From contig JAEEVK010000023.1 of assembly GCA_016287095.1 (NCBI GenBank), positions 1 to 33,900 on the forward strand: DNA of 33,900 nt, written 5' to 3'. A program made the position numbers and the translations under genes. Below, in pieces: positions 23,884-30,904 of the stretch. Below the pieces are notes generated by a model. The model was not told the DNA's origin. It did no database searches and saw nothing but the letters and a program-made list of their open reading frames with translations. Every line of letters starts with the position of its first letter. The stretch's first letter is position 1. Source of the stretch: Lachnospiraceae bacterium. Lineage in GTDB: Bacteria; Bacillota; Clostridia; Lachnospirales; Lachnospiraceae.

Positions 23884-25095
23884 ATGTCTTATGATTCCTA
23901 TTATGGAAGCGAAAGGAAAAATAAAGGACCAAACATACTGATAATTTTGTTTTTGTTCTGTCTCATCGGATTTGCTATATGGTTTATTACCCAAAAGGAC
24001 GATCCGGACAGGAAAAGGATTACGGAATCAGGTTTTTATTCCGACGATCCTGCCATAGAGATGAACGGAACAAACTATCATTACAGCCAGCTTAATGAAG
24101 ACCAGCAGAAATTATACAGAATAATTTACCAGGGCTGCAAAGCGGTCAGTCCCATCATCAATCTTTCTTCCATAAAACCTGAAGACTGTGAAAAAGTTAT
24201 TTATGCCGTAAGGCTTGATCATCCTGAGTTTTTCTGGATACGTGATGTAGTCTATTCAACCTCAACATTAAACGGTCTCGTTACTGAAATATCATTTACC
24301 GTACCGACAGATACCGAAGCAAAAATTGAAAAACTTGAGAATAAAGCAAACGAGATATTAAAAAATGCTCCTGCAGATGAATATGGGAAGGTAAAGTATA
24401 TTTACGAGTACATCATAAACAATACTGACTACAACATGAATGCTCCTGATAACCAGACCGTATACAGTGCGCTGATAAACAGATCCTCTGTATGCGGAGG
24501 CTATGCCAGCGCTTTCCTGTATCTCTGTGATAAGGCGGGTATTTACTGCGGATACGCATCAGGTGATATTATAGGCAGGGGCACACACGCCTGGAATTTT
24601 GTTAAGATAAACGACAAATATTATTGGGTCGATGTTACATGGGGCGATCCGACCTATGAAAACATGTATGCTCACGCAGACAACCTGGTATATGATTATC
24701 TTTGTGTATCCGATAACGAAATAATGCCTGACCGGATACTCTCAAGCAATCCATTGTATTCAGAACATCAGGCATACATGGATTTTACCTATCCGCTCTG
24801 CTATGACAACTCACTTAATTACTATTATCTTGCGGGATGTTATTTTGAAATGTATGACCGGCTGGCCGTATATAATTACATATTGACACAGGTCGGCATA
24901 AACGGTAAAATGCAGATAGAAATGAAGTTTGCAAATGAATCTGCCTACAGGCTTGCAGTTTTTGATATCGTCGAAACTGAGTCGTTCTGGGACAAAGTAT
25001 CCCAGGAACTAAATAAACAGTATGGCATAGTTATCACCCAGTGGCGTGGCGAAATGTCGGAAAATTTCCATCGGATGACTATAGAACTATCATAA
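23884..25095 (+). CDS. Membrane-anchored transglutaminase-like protein
   Basis: 403 aa. A single N-terminal membrane span near 17-35 (ILIILFLFCLIGFAIWFI) puts the rest outside. The transglutaminase core carries C204 in SSVCGGYASAF, H235 in GTHAWNFV and D250 in YYWVDVTWGD, a full catalytic triad as in peptidase-like Transglut_core proteins of Clostridia. The final 130 residues are an uncharacterised alpha/beta region. AAGGACGG precedes the ATG. It is divergent from the lipoprotein/two-component operon, and both face the envelope. It may process or crosslink cell-wall proteins (inference). Confidence 0.88.
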   Translation: MSYDSYYGSERKNKGPNILIILFLFCLIGFAIWFITQKDDPDRKRITESGFYSDDPAIEMNGTNYHYSQLNEDQQKLYRIIYQGCKAVSPIINLSSIKPEDCEKVIYAVRLDHPEFFWIRDVVYSTSTLNGLVTEISFTVPTDTEAKIEKLENKANEILKNAPADEYGKVKYIYEYIINNTDYNMNAPDNQTVYSALINRSSVCGGYASAFLYLCDKAGIYCGYASGDIIGRGTHAWNFVKINDKYYWVDVTWGDPTYENMYAHADNLVYDYLCVSDNEIMPDRILSSNPLYSEHQAYMDFTYPLCYDNSLNYYYLAGCYFEMYDRLAVYNYILTQVGINGKMQIEMKFANESAYRLAVFDIVETESFWDKVSQELNKQYGIVITQWRGEMSENFHRMTIELS

Positions 25096-25137
25096 AAAAA
25101 GTGGCTGCTTTTCAACTTAAAAAGCAGTCACTTTTCT
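25094..25137. terminator. Bidirectional terminator between convergent genes
   Basis: AAAAGTGGCTGCTTTT (25097-25112) pairs with AAAAGCAGTCACTTTT (25120-25135), one G-T pair, with A- and T-runs on both sides. It overlaps the stop of the transglutaminase-like gene and abuts the acetyltransferase stop at 25141. Confidence 0.8.
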
Positions 25138-25140
25138 ATA

Positions 25141-25659
25141 TCATCTATGTTCACCGATCATTTTTTCCATCCAGATCATATTATACCAGCGCCCAAATTT
25201 ATATCCGCACTTATGGAATTCCCCGACCTTGGTATAGCCCATGTGTTGGTGGAAGCATTCACTGTTTTTCGTTAAATACTCATCTTCGACTTCGGGATCA
25301 GCTATACATGCGTAAAGGTTGATTATTCCCATCTTTTTTAAGGCCTTTTCCAATGCTTCATATAATGCCTTTCCATAGCCATTGCCCTTTGAATCATGGT
25401 TCAAATATATAGTTACTTCACAGCAATGGGCATAAGCAGCACGGCTATGAAACGCACCAGCATATGCATAGCCTCTGATCAAACCATCATCTTCCAGAAC
25501 TATATAAGGGTATTTCTCCAATGTGCTGGATATACGTTTTGAAAACTCATCCAGCGAGGGTGCCACATATTCAAACGATATTGCCGTATTCTCTACATAG
25601 TATGAGTATATTTTCAAAAGGCTTCCGGCATCCTCTCTTGTAGCCGCACGAATTACCAT
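25141..25659 (-). CDS. GNAT acetyltransferase, phosphinothricin-acetyltransferase-like
   Basis: 172 aa. Paralogue of 12106-12624: IYSYYVENTAISFEYVAPS, LIRGYAYAGAFHSRAAY, and a CoA loop KGNGYGKALYEALEKA that is closer to the Q/RxxGxG/A consensus than the paralogue's. It probably acetylates an amino acid analogue. It begins 18 bp after the PAP2 gene with GGAG ten nt upstream of the ATG, so the two may share a transcript. Confidence 0.9.
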   Translation of the reverse strand: MVIRAATREDAGSLLKIYSYYVENTAISFEYVAPSLDEFSKRISSTLEKYPYIVLEDDGLIRGYAYAGAFHSRAAYAHCCEVTIYLNHDSKGNGYGKALYEALEKALKKMGIINLYACIADPEVEDEYLTKNSECFHQHMGYTKVGEFHKCGYKFGRWYNMIWMEKMIGEHR

Positions 25660-25677
25660 TATACTATTTCTCCAGTT

Positions 25678-26613
25678 CTATTTATTTTTGCTATTTTCCT
25701 GATTTCGGCTCATGCTGTTAATGCTGTAGCAAAATGACAATATCACAACTATGATAGCCCCGAAAGATACATCAGACAGATAATGGGCTCCGAGTATAAT
25801 CCTGGAAAGCATGATTATCACTGAAAATATGAATCCAAGAAACGCCAAAAGGAACCTTTTGTTTTTCAACTTCGGACAGAGCCAAGACAGAGTCTGAAAA
25901 CACAGGATCATTGAAGAACTCAAGATACCATGGCCACTGGGAAAGGAACGGAACTCACCTTTGTTGATACCATACTTCTCTATGTATTCCGAAGCTCCTG
26001 TAAAACGCTCATACCAAGGGATAAATCCTATACCATCCTGCCCGGTAACGACCAGTCTGTATCTTGGGCGGTTGAATATCCCTTTTAAAACCTGTAATGA
26101 AGCATATGCGATCCCTAATAAGATGAACAAACATAATATATGTTTAACAAGTTTCAGATCATCACTTTTTTTAGCCAGCCTGTACCCAAGATAACACAAC
26201 GGGAAAATAGTGACAAGACTTATCACAATTATCACAGGGATATTCCTGTCCATACTCGGGAATATACTTCCAAGACTGTCACGTTCTGCCAATGTTCCCG
26301 AGCCGATAAATCCGATGAATGTTACAAAAATAACGAGCAAAATATAAAAGAATAATTTTACGCCCTTACCTGCATTTGAATGCTGAGTACGTTCAAACAA
26401 GCTTCCTGAAAAAATAACGCAAAAAGCAAAAAACGGGTAAGCTCCTATTGCCGTGACCAGCTTCAGAGGCAGATTATCCGGCGAATACAGGGTTTTTGAA
26501 ATAGCTTCGTCATTGAATGTCCCTATAAGAAGCATTATTACGAAAAATATCAGCATGAAAAAGTTTAAGAGTATTAATTTGTTAAATTCTCCGTTATTTT
26601 TTTGTTTCATCAT
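25678..26613 (-). CDS. PAP2-superfamily membrane phosphatase
   Basis: 311 aa with about seven membrane spans. The three phosphatase motifs are visible: KGIFNRPRYR (K-x6-RP type), FPSGHGILSSS (PSGH) and SRIILGAHYLSDV (SR-x5-H-x3-D). It would dephosphorylate a lipid phosphate such as undecaprenyl pyrophosphate or phosphatidate at the outer membrane face. The start is either of two adjacent ATGs at 26613/26610, with GGTGAGGTT upstream. Confidence 0.9.
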   Translation of the reverse strand: MMKQKNNGEFNKLILLNFFMLIFFVIMLLIGTFNDEAISKTLYSPDNLPLKLVTAIGAYPFFAFCVIFSGSLFERTQHSNAGKGVKLFFYILLVIFVTFIGFIGSGTLAERDSLGSIFPSMDRNIPVIIVISLVTIFPLCYLGYRLAKKSDDLKLVKHILCLFILLGIAYASLQVLKGIFNRPRYRLVVTGQDGIGFIPWYERFTGASEYIEKYGINKGEFRSFPSGHGILSSSMILCFQTLSWLCPKLKNKRFLLAFLGFIFSVIIMLSRIILGAHYLSDVSFGAIIVVILSFCYSINSMSRNQENSKNK

Positions 26614-26707
26614 AACCTCACCAAATTGTTGTCTGATTATTTATTACTTTGAATTATTCTTTTCCCTTCTCAGCATTTGTCTCATCTTCCCTGGCAGCCA
26701 TAACCTG

Positions 26708-27088
26708 TCAACCCTTCCTTAATGCTGCGATAACCTCAACTTCCACCAGTGCGCCTTTAGGGAGAGCAGAAACCTCTACACAGCTCCTTGCAGGTTTTCC
26801 TGTGAAATACTTAGCATATACCTCGTTAAAGTCTGAAAAATCCTTCATGTTCGCAAGAAAACAGGTTGTCTTTACAGCATCCTCCAAAGAGCTTCCTGCT
26901 TCTTTAAGCACTGCAGACAGATTCGCGATCACCTGCTCAGCCTGTGACTTGATGTCAGCTGCTTCAATCTGGCCTGAAGCCGGATTGATCGGTATCTGGC
27001 CTGAAGTATATACCAGGTCCCCTATGATTATTGCCTGTGAATAAGGTCCGATTGCTGCCGGTGCATTCTTTGTTTCGATAATCTTCAT
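26708..27088 (-). CDS. ridA: RidA family enamine/imine deaminase
   Basis: 126 aa, the usual length. GPYSQAI at 14-20, [12 protein letters not shown], and the substrate-gripping R101 in [17 protein letters not shown] followed by VEVEVIA are all present, so it should be an active RidA that hydrolyses reactive 2-aminoacrylate-type enamines. Cytoplasmic. It has its own consensus-like promoter. The 94 bp to the PAP2 gene contains only a possible 15-codon frame of doubtful meaning. Confidence 0.95.
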   Translation of the reverse strand: MKIIETKNAPAAIGPYSQAIIIGDLVYTSGQIPINPASGQIEAADIKSQAEQVIANLSAVLKEAGSSLEDAVKTTCFLANMKDFSDFNEVYAKYFTGKPARSCVEVSALPKGALVEVEVIAALRKG

Positions 27089-27173
27089 TTTCTTTTTCCT
27101 TCTCTTTCATAAAAATTTTATTCAATCATAATTACAAAAATACTATACTATTAATTCAATTATATATCATCGT

Positions 27174-27202
27174 ATAATACCATTATTAGCCTAACAAGTC
27201 AA
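27174..27202 (-). promoter_or_regulatory. Promoter of the ridA gene
   Basis: Minus-strand -35 TTGACT (27202-27197), 17-bp spacer, -10 TATTAT (27179-27174). Strong match, about 86 bp upstream of the ATG. Confidence 0.65.
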
Positions 27203-27212
27203 TGTACAATAC

Positions 27213-27242
27213 GTTAAAAAACCAGATCATCCGATCTGGTTT
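27213..27242 (-). terminator. Terminator of the GNAT/flavin-reductase-fragment unit
   Basis: AAACCAGATC (27219-27228) / GATCTGGTTT (27233-27242), perfect 10-bp stem and 4-nt loop, followed on the minus strand by TTTT and AACG. Confidence 0.8.
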
Positions 27243-27265
27243 GTAAGACAAACTTATTAATAATC

Positions 27266-27574
27266 TCAGATTAATTTGCAGAATTTAATTATTTCCTCCT
27301 GCCTGGGGGCTACATTTTCCTTGTATTCTATAGATGTCAGTCCAAGATGCCCTGCGCTTTCTATATGCAGGTGTCCATAAAAGTGCTCGATACTCTGTAT
27401 GATTCTTTCACATTCATGCATACCCGGACCGGTCCGAAGTGCAACCGCATACCCTTTCTTGCCCTCCCTGATAGACGCATGTGGCTCATGGGTATCGCAC
27501 CATGGTGTACATCTGTCTATGAACGCCTTATACTGGCCGGGTATGTCTGCCCAGTATGAAGGAACGACAGACAC
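27266..27574 (-). pseudogene. N-terminally truncated flavin reductase (flavodoxin fold)
   Basis: 102 codons resembling only the C-terminal half of NADPH-dependent FMN reductases: VVPSYWADIPGQYKAFIDRC corresponds to the usual SPxYWxxxxGQxKxFIDR flavin-contacting segment, which normally starts near residue 75-80. The FMN phosphate-loop segment (GSPR-x-NGNT) is missing. The only start is a GTG overlapping the last base of the acetyltransferase stop, without a distinct ribosome site. So it is a deletion remnant or, less likely, a coupled short protein. Confidence 0.65.
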
Positions 27575-28008
27575 TATTTTTTTAATAGTATCAGATATTC
27601 TGTAGTATCCTCTTCCAATTTTTTCTCCCCGGTTGCGACAAACCCATGCCTATTATAGAAGCGTATTGCTTTAACATTTTTCTCCAATGCCCAGAGATGG
27701 TCAGCATCGTGCTCTTTAACTGCATATTCCAGCAGTTTGGAACCAATGGAGGCATTTTGAAGAACAGGTTCAACGAACAGTCTCGCAATATAGGTTCCTT
27801 CTATCTTAATGAAACCTTTAATTACCCCGTCATCATATACATACAAACTGTCAAGCTGACTTTCATACTCCTTCATGAGTGAAGGGACCTGCAATTCATC
27901 AAAATAATACTCGTCACATTGAAATATCGGATAATAATACAGACGATAGTTAAAAATCTGTATTTCAGCGATACGTGCCAAATCTTTATCATTTGCTTTT
28001 CTTATCAT
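27574..28008 (-). CDS. GNAT-family N-acetyltransferase
   Basis: 144 aa. GNAT pattern: MIRKANDKDLARIAEIQIFN, IARLFVEPVLQNASIGSKLL (strand 4 and a CoA loop with N-A-S-I-G-S instead of RxxGxG), and NVKAIRFYNRHGFVATGEKK. Natural C-terminus EYLILLKK. GGGAGGAAAT precedes the ATG. The frame ends in seven A plus TAG, exactly at the start of the flavin reductase fragment. Substrate unknown. Confidence 0.88.
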   Translation of the reverse strand: MIRKANDKDLARIAEIQIFNYRLYYYPIFQCDEYYFDELQVPSLMKEYESQLDSLYVYDDGVIKGFIKIEGTYIARLFVEPVLQNASIGSKLLEYAVKEHDADHLWALEKNVKAIRFYNRHGFVATGEKKLEEDTTEYLILLKK

Positions 28009-28074
28009 ATTTCCTCCCAGCAGCGTTTTTTAACATCTTATCCAAGTAATTTTTGTTCCATTTTAATTATTTCA

Positions 28075-28620
28075 CTATTTCAAATTATCTATCAGCATTT
28101 TCTTAGCTTTATTACACCATTTCAGATACGCCTCATATGTTTCTATACCGAATGAAACCGTGAGCAAATAATATACATGGTCTTTGTTATCAAGGGATTT
28201 TTCCAATGTCTCATAGTAAACCTTAAGCATTTTCAAGTCATCCTGTATCTGTTTCTCAAATACTTCAATATTATGCACTGAAACTTCCGTTCTTTCCGAG
28301 GCCCCAAAAAACAGTTTAAGGAGTGTTTCGTACTTAAGTTCATTTTCAACCTGCTCCGCCTTTAGCCAGTTATTAAGAGCTTTTTCTCCCGCTTCGGTGA
28401 TCTTATAAGTAATCCTTTCCCGCCCTCCGACGGAGGTATCGTTCTTTGATATAAGACCCTGAGTCTCCATATCTTTCAGAGCCGGATAAATATTTCCGAA
28501 ACTCCCCTTCCAGAAAAAACTGATAGCTCCGTCAATACGCTTTTTTATATCATACCCTGTAAGATCTTCATGACTGAGCAAACCCAGGATTACCATATCT
28601 ATTTTACGTTCTTTAGCCAT
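28075..28620 (-). CDS. PadR-family transcriptional regulator
   Basis: 181 aa. The winged helix is at the N-terminus (ILGLLSHEDLTGYDIKKRID, GNIYPALKDMETQGLISKND, RITYKITEAGEKAL), followed by a C-terminal coiled-coil dimerisation region (VHNIEVFEKQIQDDLKMLKV). PadR proteins are usually repressors released by a small molecule or stress. The start ATGGCTAA overlaps the stop of the membrane gene by 8 bp, so it is the last gene of a three-gene, translationally coupled operon. Repeats at the operon's promoter are its likely autoregulatory sites. Confidence 0.93.
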   Translation of the reverse strand: MAKERKIDMVILGLLSHEDLTGYDIKKRIDGAISFFWKGSFGNIYPALKDMETQGLISKNDTSVGGRERITYKITEAGEKALNNWLKAEQVENELKYETLLKLFFGASERTEVSVHNIEVFEKQIQDDLKMLKVYYETLEKSLDNKDHVYYLLTVSFGIETYEAYLKWCNKAKKMLIDNLK

Positions 28621-29104
28621 TTAGTCCCCCATCATGTTCTGCTTCTTTTTTATGCATTAAGTGTATGCCAATATGGCCAACACCTAGTATTATAACTGCT
28701 ATTCCAAGTATTATGTTCTTCCCGTAAACCGCCAAAAGAGCGTATGCTGCAACCGGGAGTGTTGCTCCGGCAACAGGGATTCCAAGAATGCTGCTGTAAA
28801 AATCCTTCATTGTTCTTTTGCTTAAGAAATACCTTGCCCAATATATCTCATACAGTATCATTAGGGAAAATGCACCGACCAGCCACCATTCCCAGCCCGA
28901 CCATGATTTTATATTGAAATCAGAAAATATCAACACAATACATGAAACAAGTACTTCTCCTATTCTCTCCAATAATAGCAGATATTTGTTCTCGTTTACA
29001 ACATATTTTTCATAATCAACCGGCTGATTTTTTGTCCATATGATATTTGGTACCATCAGCATTATAAGGAAGATCAATCCCACATATGAAAACCCGAAAT
29101 GCAT
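28613..29104 (-). CDS. Membrane protein, uncharacterised
   Basis: 163 aa with about five hydrophobic spans (YVGLIFLIMLMVPNIIW, then LVSCIVLIFSDF, WLVGAFSLMILYEIYWARYF, ATLPVAAYALLAVYG and IILGIAVIILGVGHIGIHL) and a soluble loop with KNQPVDYEKYVVNENKYL. The C-terminus is cytoplasmic and charged (HLMHKKEAEHDGGLNG). No known motif is recognised. TGATG joins it to the ferredoxin gene with one shared base, so it is coupled. It is placed between the ferredoxin-type membrane protein and its probable regulator; it may be a partner of the former or the target of the stress sensed. Confidence 0.8.
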   Translation of the reverse strand: MHFGFSYVGLIFLIMLMVPNIIWTKNQPVDYEKYVVNENKYLLLLERIGEVLVSCIVLIFSDFNIKSWSGWEWWLVGAFSLMILYEIYWARYFLSKRTMKDFYSSILGIPVAGATLPVAAYALLAVYGKNIILGIAVIILGVGHIGIHLMHKKEAEHDGGLNG

Positions 29105-29841
29105 CAGTTTTTCCTCCGAGTCATCTTATATTTTAAAACCTTCTTAGGGCAGGTATCTACGCATGCGCCGCATTGAATGCACTCTGTACATTTATCATTC
29201 TTCCCTTCAGAAATCAATGTTTTTACATCCAGTCCCATCGGACAGGACTTGCTACACCTTCCACACGCTACACATTTTTCCTTATCAGCCTCAATATGAA
29301 GCTGTGGAATATGAAGCAGCCTTCCTACCGAACTGCCTACTACCATAAACGGAGCCATCCAGCAGATATAATGACACGTAGCTCTGCGTCCGTGTATCAG
29401 TGCCGGCAGCACCAGAAGTAATATAACTCCATAATACATCACATAATTATATATACTCGTTATGGAAATTCCATGGTCCGTCATGTAAAACGGATCAACG
29501 GTAACTTCATTTTTCCCCAAGATGAAGGTAACAACAATGGCTATAATCCATATTATCCAGATTACATACTTTATCTTGTCTCTCCATCCCTGTTTAGCAG
29601 GAGCGGGATTGCCTGCAGAAATGCATTCCTGAAGTCCGCCTGCGGGACAGAGATAGCCACACCATACCCTTCCTAAAAACATCGAAAGCACGAACATCGA
29701 TACAAATACGATAAAACTTCCGTTCATGATATGCTCAGAAGCAGCCTGAATGATAAGGTATGGCGAAAAATACCATATGGTAACAGGAAAAAGCAAAAAA
29801 GAAATAATCAATATGGTTTTTCTAATCCTTTGTCGCATCAT
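29104..29841 (-). CDS. NapH-like membrane 4Fe-4S ferredoxin protein
   Basis: 245 aa. Several membrane spans enclose two cysteine motifs, RVWCGYLCPAGGLQEC and TCHYICWMAPFM (NapH/NosR type, PF12801), followed by a ferredoxin domain with CVACGRCSKSCPMG and CTECIQCGACVDTCP. It likely carries electrons across or along the membrane for a reductase not encoded in the window. GGAG precedes the first of two adjacent ATGs. It is the first gene of the operon with the membrane protein and PadR. Confidence 0.92.
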   Translation of the reverse strand: MMRQRIRKTILIISFLLFPVTIWYFSPYLIIQAASEHIMNGSFIVFVSMFVLSMFLGRVWCGYLCPAGGLQECISAGNPAPAKQGWRDKIKYVIWIIWIIAIVVTFILGKNEVTVDPFYMTDHGISITSIYNYVMYYGVILLLVLPALIHGRRATCHYICWMAPFMVVGSSVGRLLHIPQLHIEADKEKCVACGRCSKSCPMGLDVKTLISEGKNDKCTECIQCGACVDTCPKKVLKYKMTRRKN

Positions 29842-29861
29842 AAAAACTCCTTATGTATCTT

Positions 29862-29884
29862 TTTGATATATCTGTTTGATATAT
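29862..29884 (-). promoter_or_regulatory. Tandem repeat overlapping the -10, candidate PadR operator
   Basis: TTTGATATAT at 29862-29871 and 29875-29884, 13 bp apart (plus-strand reading). The second repeat overlaps the -10 box and both lie between the promoter and the start codon. GATATATC is palindromic. Confidence 0.5.
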
Positions 29885-29911
29885 ATTAGCATCTTGTCAA
29901 TTTTTTGTCAA
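29883..29911 (-). promoter_or_regulatory. Promoter of the NapH-like/membrane/PadR operon
   Basis: Minus-strand -35 TTGACA (29911-29906, perfect), 17-bp spacer, -10 TAATAT (29888-29883), 42 bp before the ATG at 29841. Confidence 0.75.
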
Positions 29912-29923
29912 GCAAAAAAAATA

Positions 29924-29952
29924 TGGACCATGGGGACGGGGTTCCTGGTCCA
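29924..29952 (+). repeat. 29-nt REP-like palindrome, copy 1
   Basis: Palindromic ends TGGACCA...TGGTCCA around GGGGACGGGG. Related to the copies at 30130-30158 and 31700-31728, but opposite in orientation. It follows the A-rich stretch upstream of the NapH-like operon. Confidence 0.8.
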
Positions 29953-29967
29953 AAAAAACTTAGATTA

Positions 29968-30123
29968 GTCAAAGTCACCTCGAAAACGCTTTCAGCGTTT
30001 CCTCGGTAACAAAACGATGCTCCGCATCTCATTTCAGTCGGGGCTTGAACCCCGCCTGAAACGAAGATCTCCCCCCACCTTCGCTACGCTAAGAGGTGGG
30101 GGATATCTTCTGTTTTGTTATAT
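29968..30123 (-). repeat. 156-bp structured dispersed repeat, copy B
   Basis: Same 156 bp as 3177-3332 except for two substitutions: one in the loop of hairpin GTTACC...GGTGAC (loop TGAAA versus TGAAG), one in the run next to the long stem. It is flanked by two 29-nt palindromes in inverted orientation. It lies in the 309-bp gap between the YoaP-like gene and the NapH-like operon. No coding potential. Confidence 0.85.
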
Positions 30124-30129
30124 GTAAAA

Positions 30130-30158
30130 TGGACCACTAACCCCGTCCCTCTAGTCCA
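30130..30158 (-). repeat. 29-nt REP-like palindrome, copy 2
   Basis: TGGACCA...TAGTCCA on the plus strand. It overlaps the 3' end of the YoaP-like gene: on the minus strand the repeat's first bases TGGACTAG give its last codon GAC and stop TAG. Compared with copy 3, the C-to-T change that breaks the palindrome is the one that creates the stop. Confidence 0.8.
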
Positions 30159-30900
30159 CCCCTGCCAGTTTCAAGAATTTCGTATCATTCATCTGCTCAT
30201 TTGTAACATAAACCCCGTCATGGAACAAAGCATAATTTGTTATCGGAGACGGAGCATTCTGCGCCTCTTCCCTGCTCTCGATGTGTATAGCCTTAAAAGG
30301 TATTCCATTGTCCTTTGCAGTCTGTTCCACTATCGGTACATACTTTGCATTGAACGGACACTGACTCGTATAGTATAAAACATATCCCATCTCATCTGTA
30401 TGGGGATGCTTTGCACATTCTTTAAATCTCGGAGCCTCAACTGCTTTTTCAAAAGGCAGATACCATAACTGAATACCATTATCCGCTTCATCGCATACCG
30501 TAAAGCCTTTATATTTCAGGAACTTTGGATCAGCCAGAAACGGCTTTTTCTTCGCTGCGCACAAGATGCAAAGTCCCTTTTTCTCTTTTTTCTTGCTATC
30601 CTCGATACAGGCCGCAAGCAGATCGGTGGAATATCCATGCCCCTTGAAAGAACCTGATACCCACAGGCAGTCTATATACATATATCCGTCTGCCTCTATC
30701 GGAACCCATGCATTTTCTGCGGGTATATACTCTATAAAGCATTTGCCTCTTTCAACACTTTTTAGGAAAACAAGACCTTCATCAAATCTATCTGCGAGCC
30801 ATGCCTTTTTTGAAGACACCTGTACATCCTTATTATTTGAAATTGCACAGCAGATATGTTCCTTTTCCAGATTTTCCTTTGTAACTTTTATATATTCCAT
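30151..30900 (-). CDS. YoaP-like acetyltransferase with thioredoxin-like tail
   Basis: 249 aa. The N-terminal GNAT fold has YIDCLWVSGSFKGHGYSTDL (the strand 4 and CoA loop, KGHGYS). The C-terminal part VLYYTSQCPFNAKYVPIVEQ is the YoaP-like thioredoxin-fold domain. YoaP proteins are stress or antibiotic-response acetyltransferases of unknown substrate. It starts 4 bp after the GyrI-like gene. The final residues and stop (GVD then TAG) lie in a REP-like palindrome, so the natural C-terminus may be trimmed. Confidence 0.85.
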   Translation of the reverse strand: MEYIKVTKENLEKEHICCAISNNKDVQVSSKKAWLADRFDEGLVFLKSVERGKCFIEYIPAENAWVPIEADGYMYIDCLWVSGSFKGHGYSTDLLAACIEDSKKKEKKGLCILCAAKKKPFLADPKFLKYKGFTVCDEADNGIQLWYLPFEKAVEAPRFKECAKHPHTDEMGYVLYYTSQCPFNAKYVPIVEQTAKDNGIPFKAIHIESREEAQNAPSPITNYALFHDGVYVTNEQMNDTKFLKLAGVD

Positions 30901-30904
30901 ACTC

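Noticed and set aside
27574-28008. Programmed frameshift between the acetyltransferase and the flavin reductase fragment
   Set aside because: The seven-A run is suggestive, but the acetyltransferase has a natural family-like C-terminus and no pseudoknot or stimulator is apparent; a deletion explains it more simply.
30115-30378. Plus-strand 87-aa frame near copy B
   Set aside because: It begins in the repeat region and is antisense to the YoaP-like gene.
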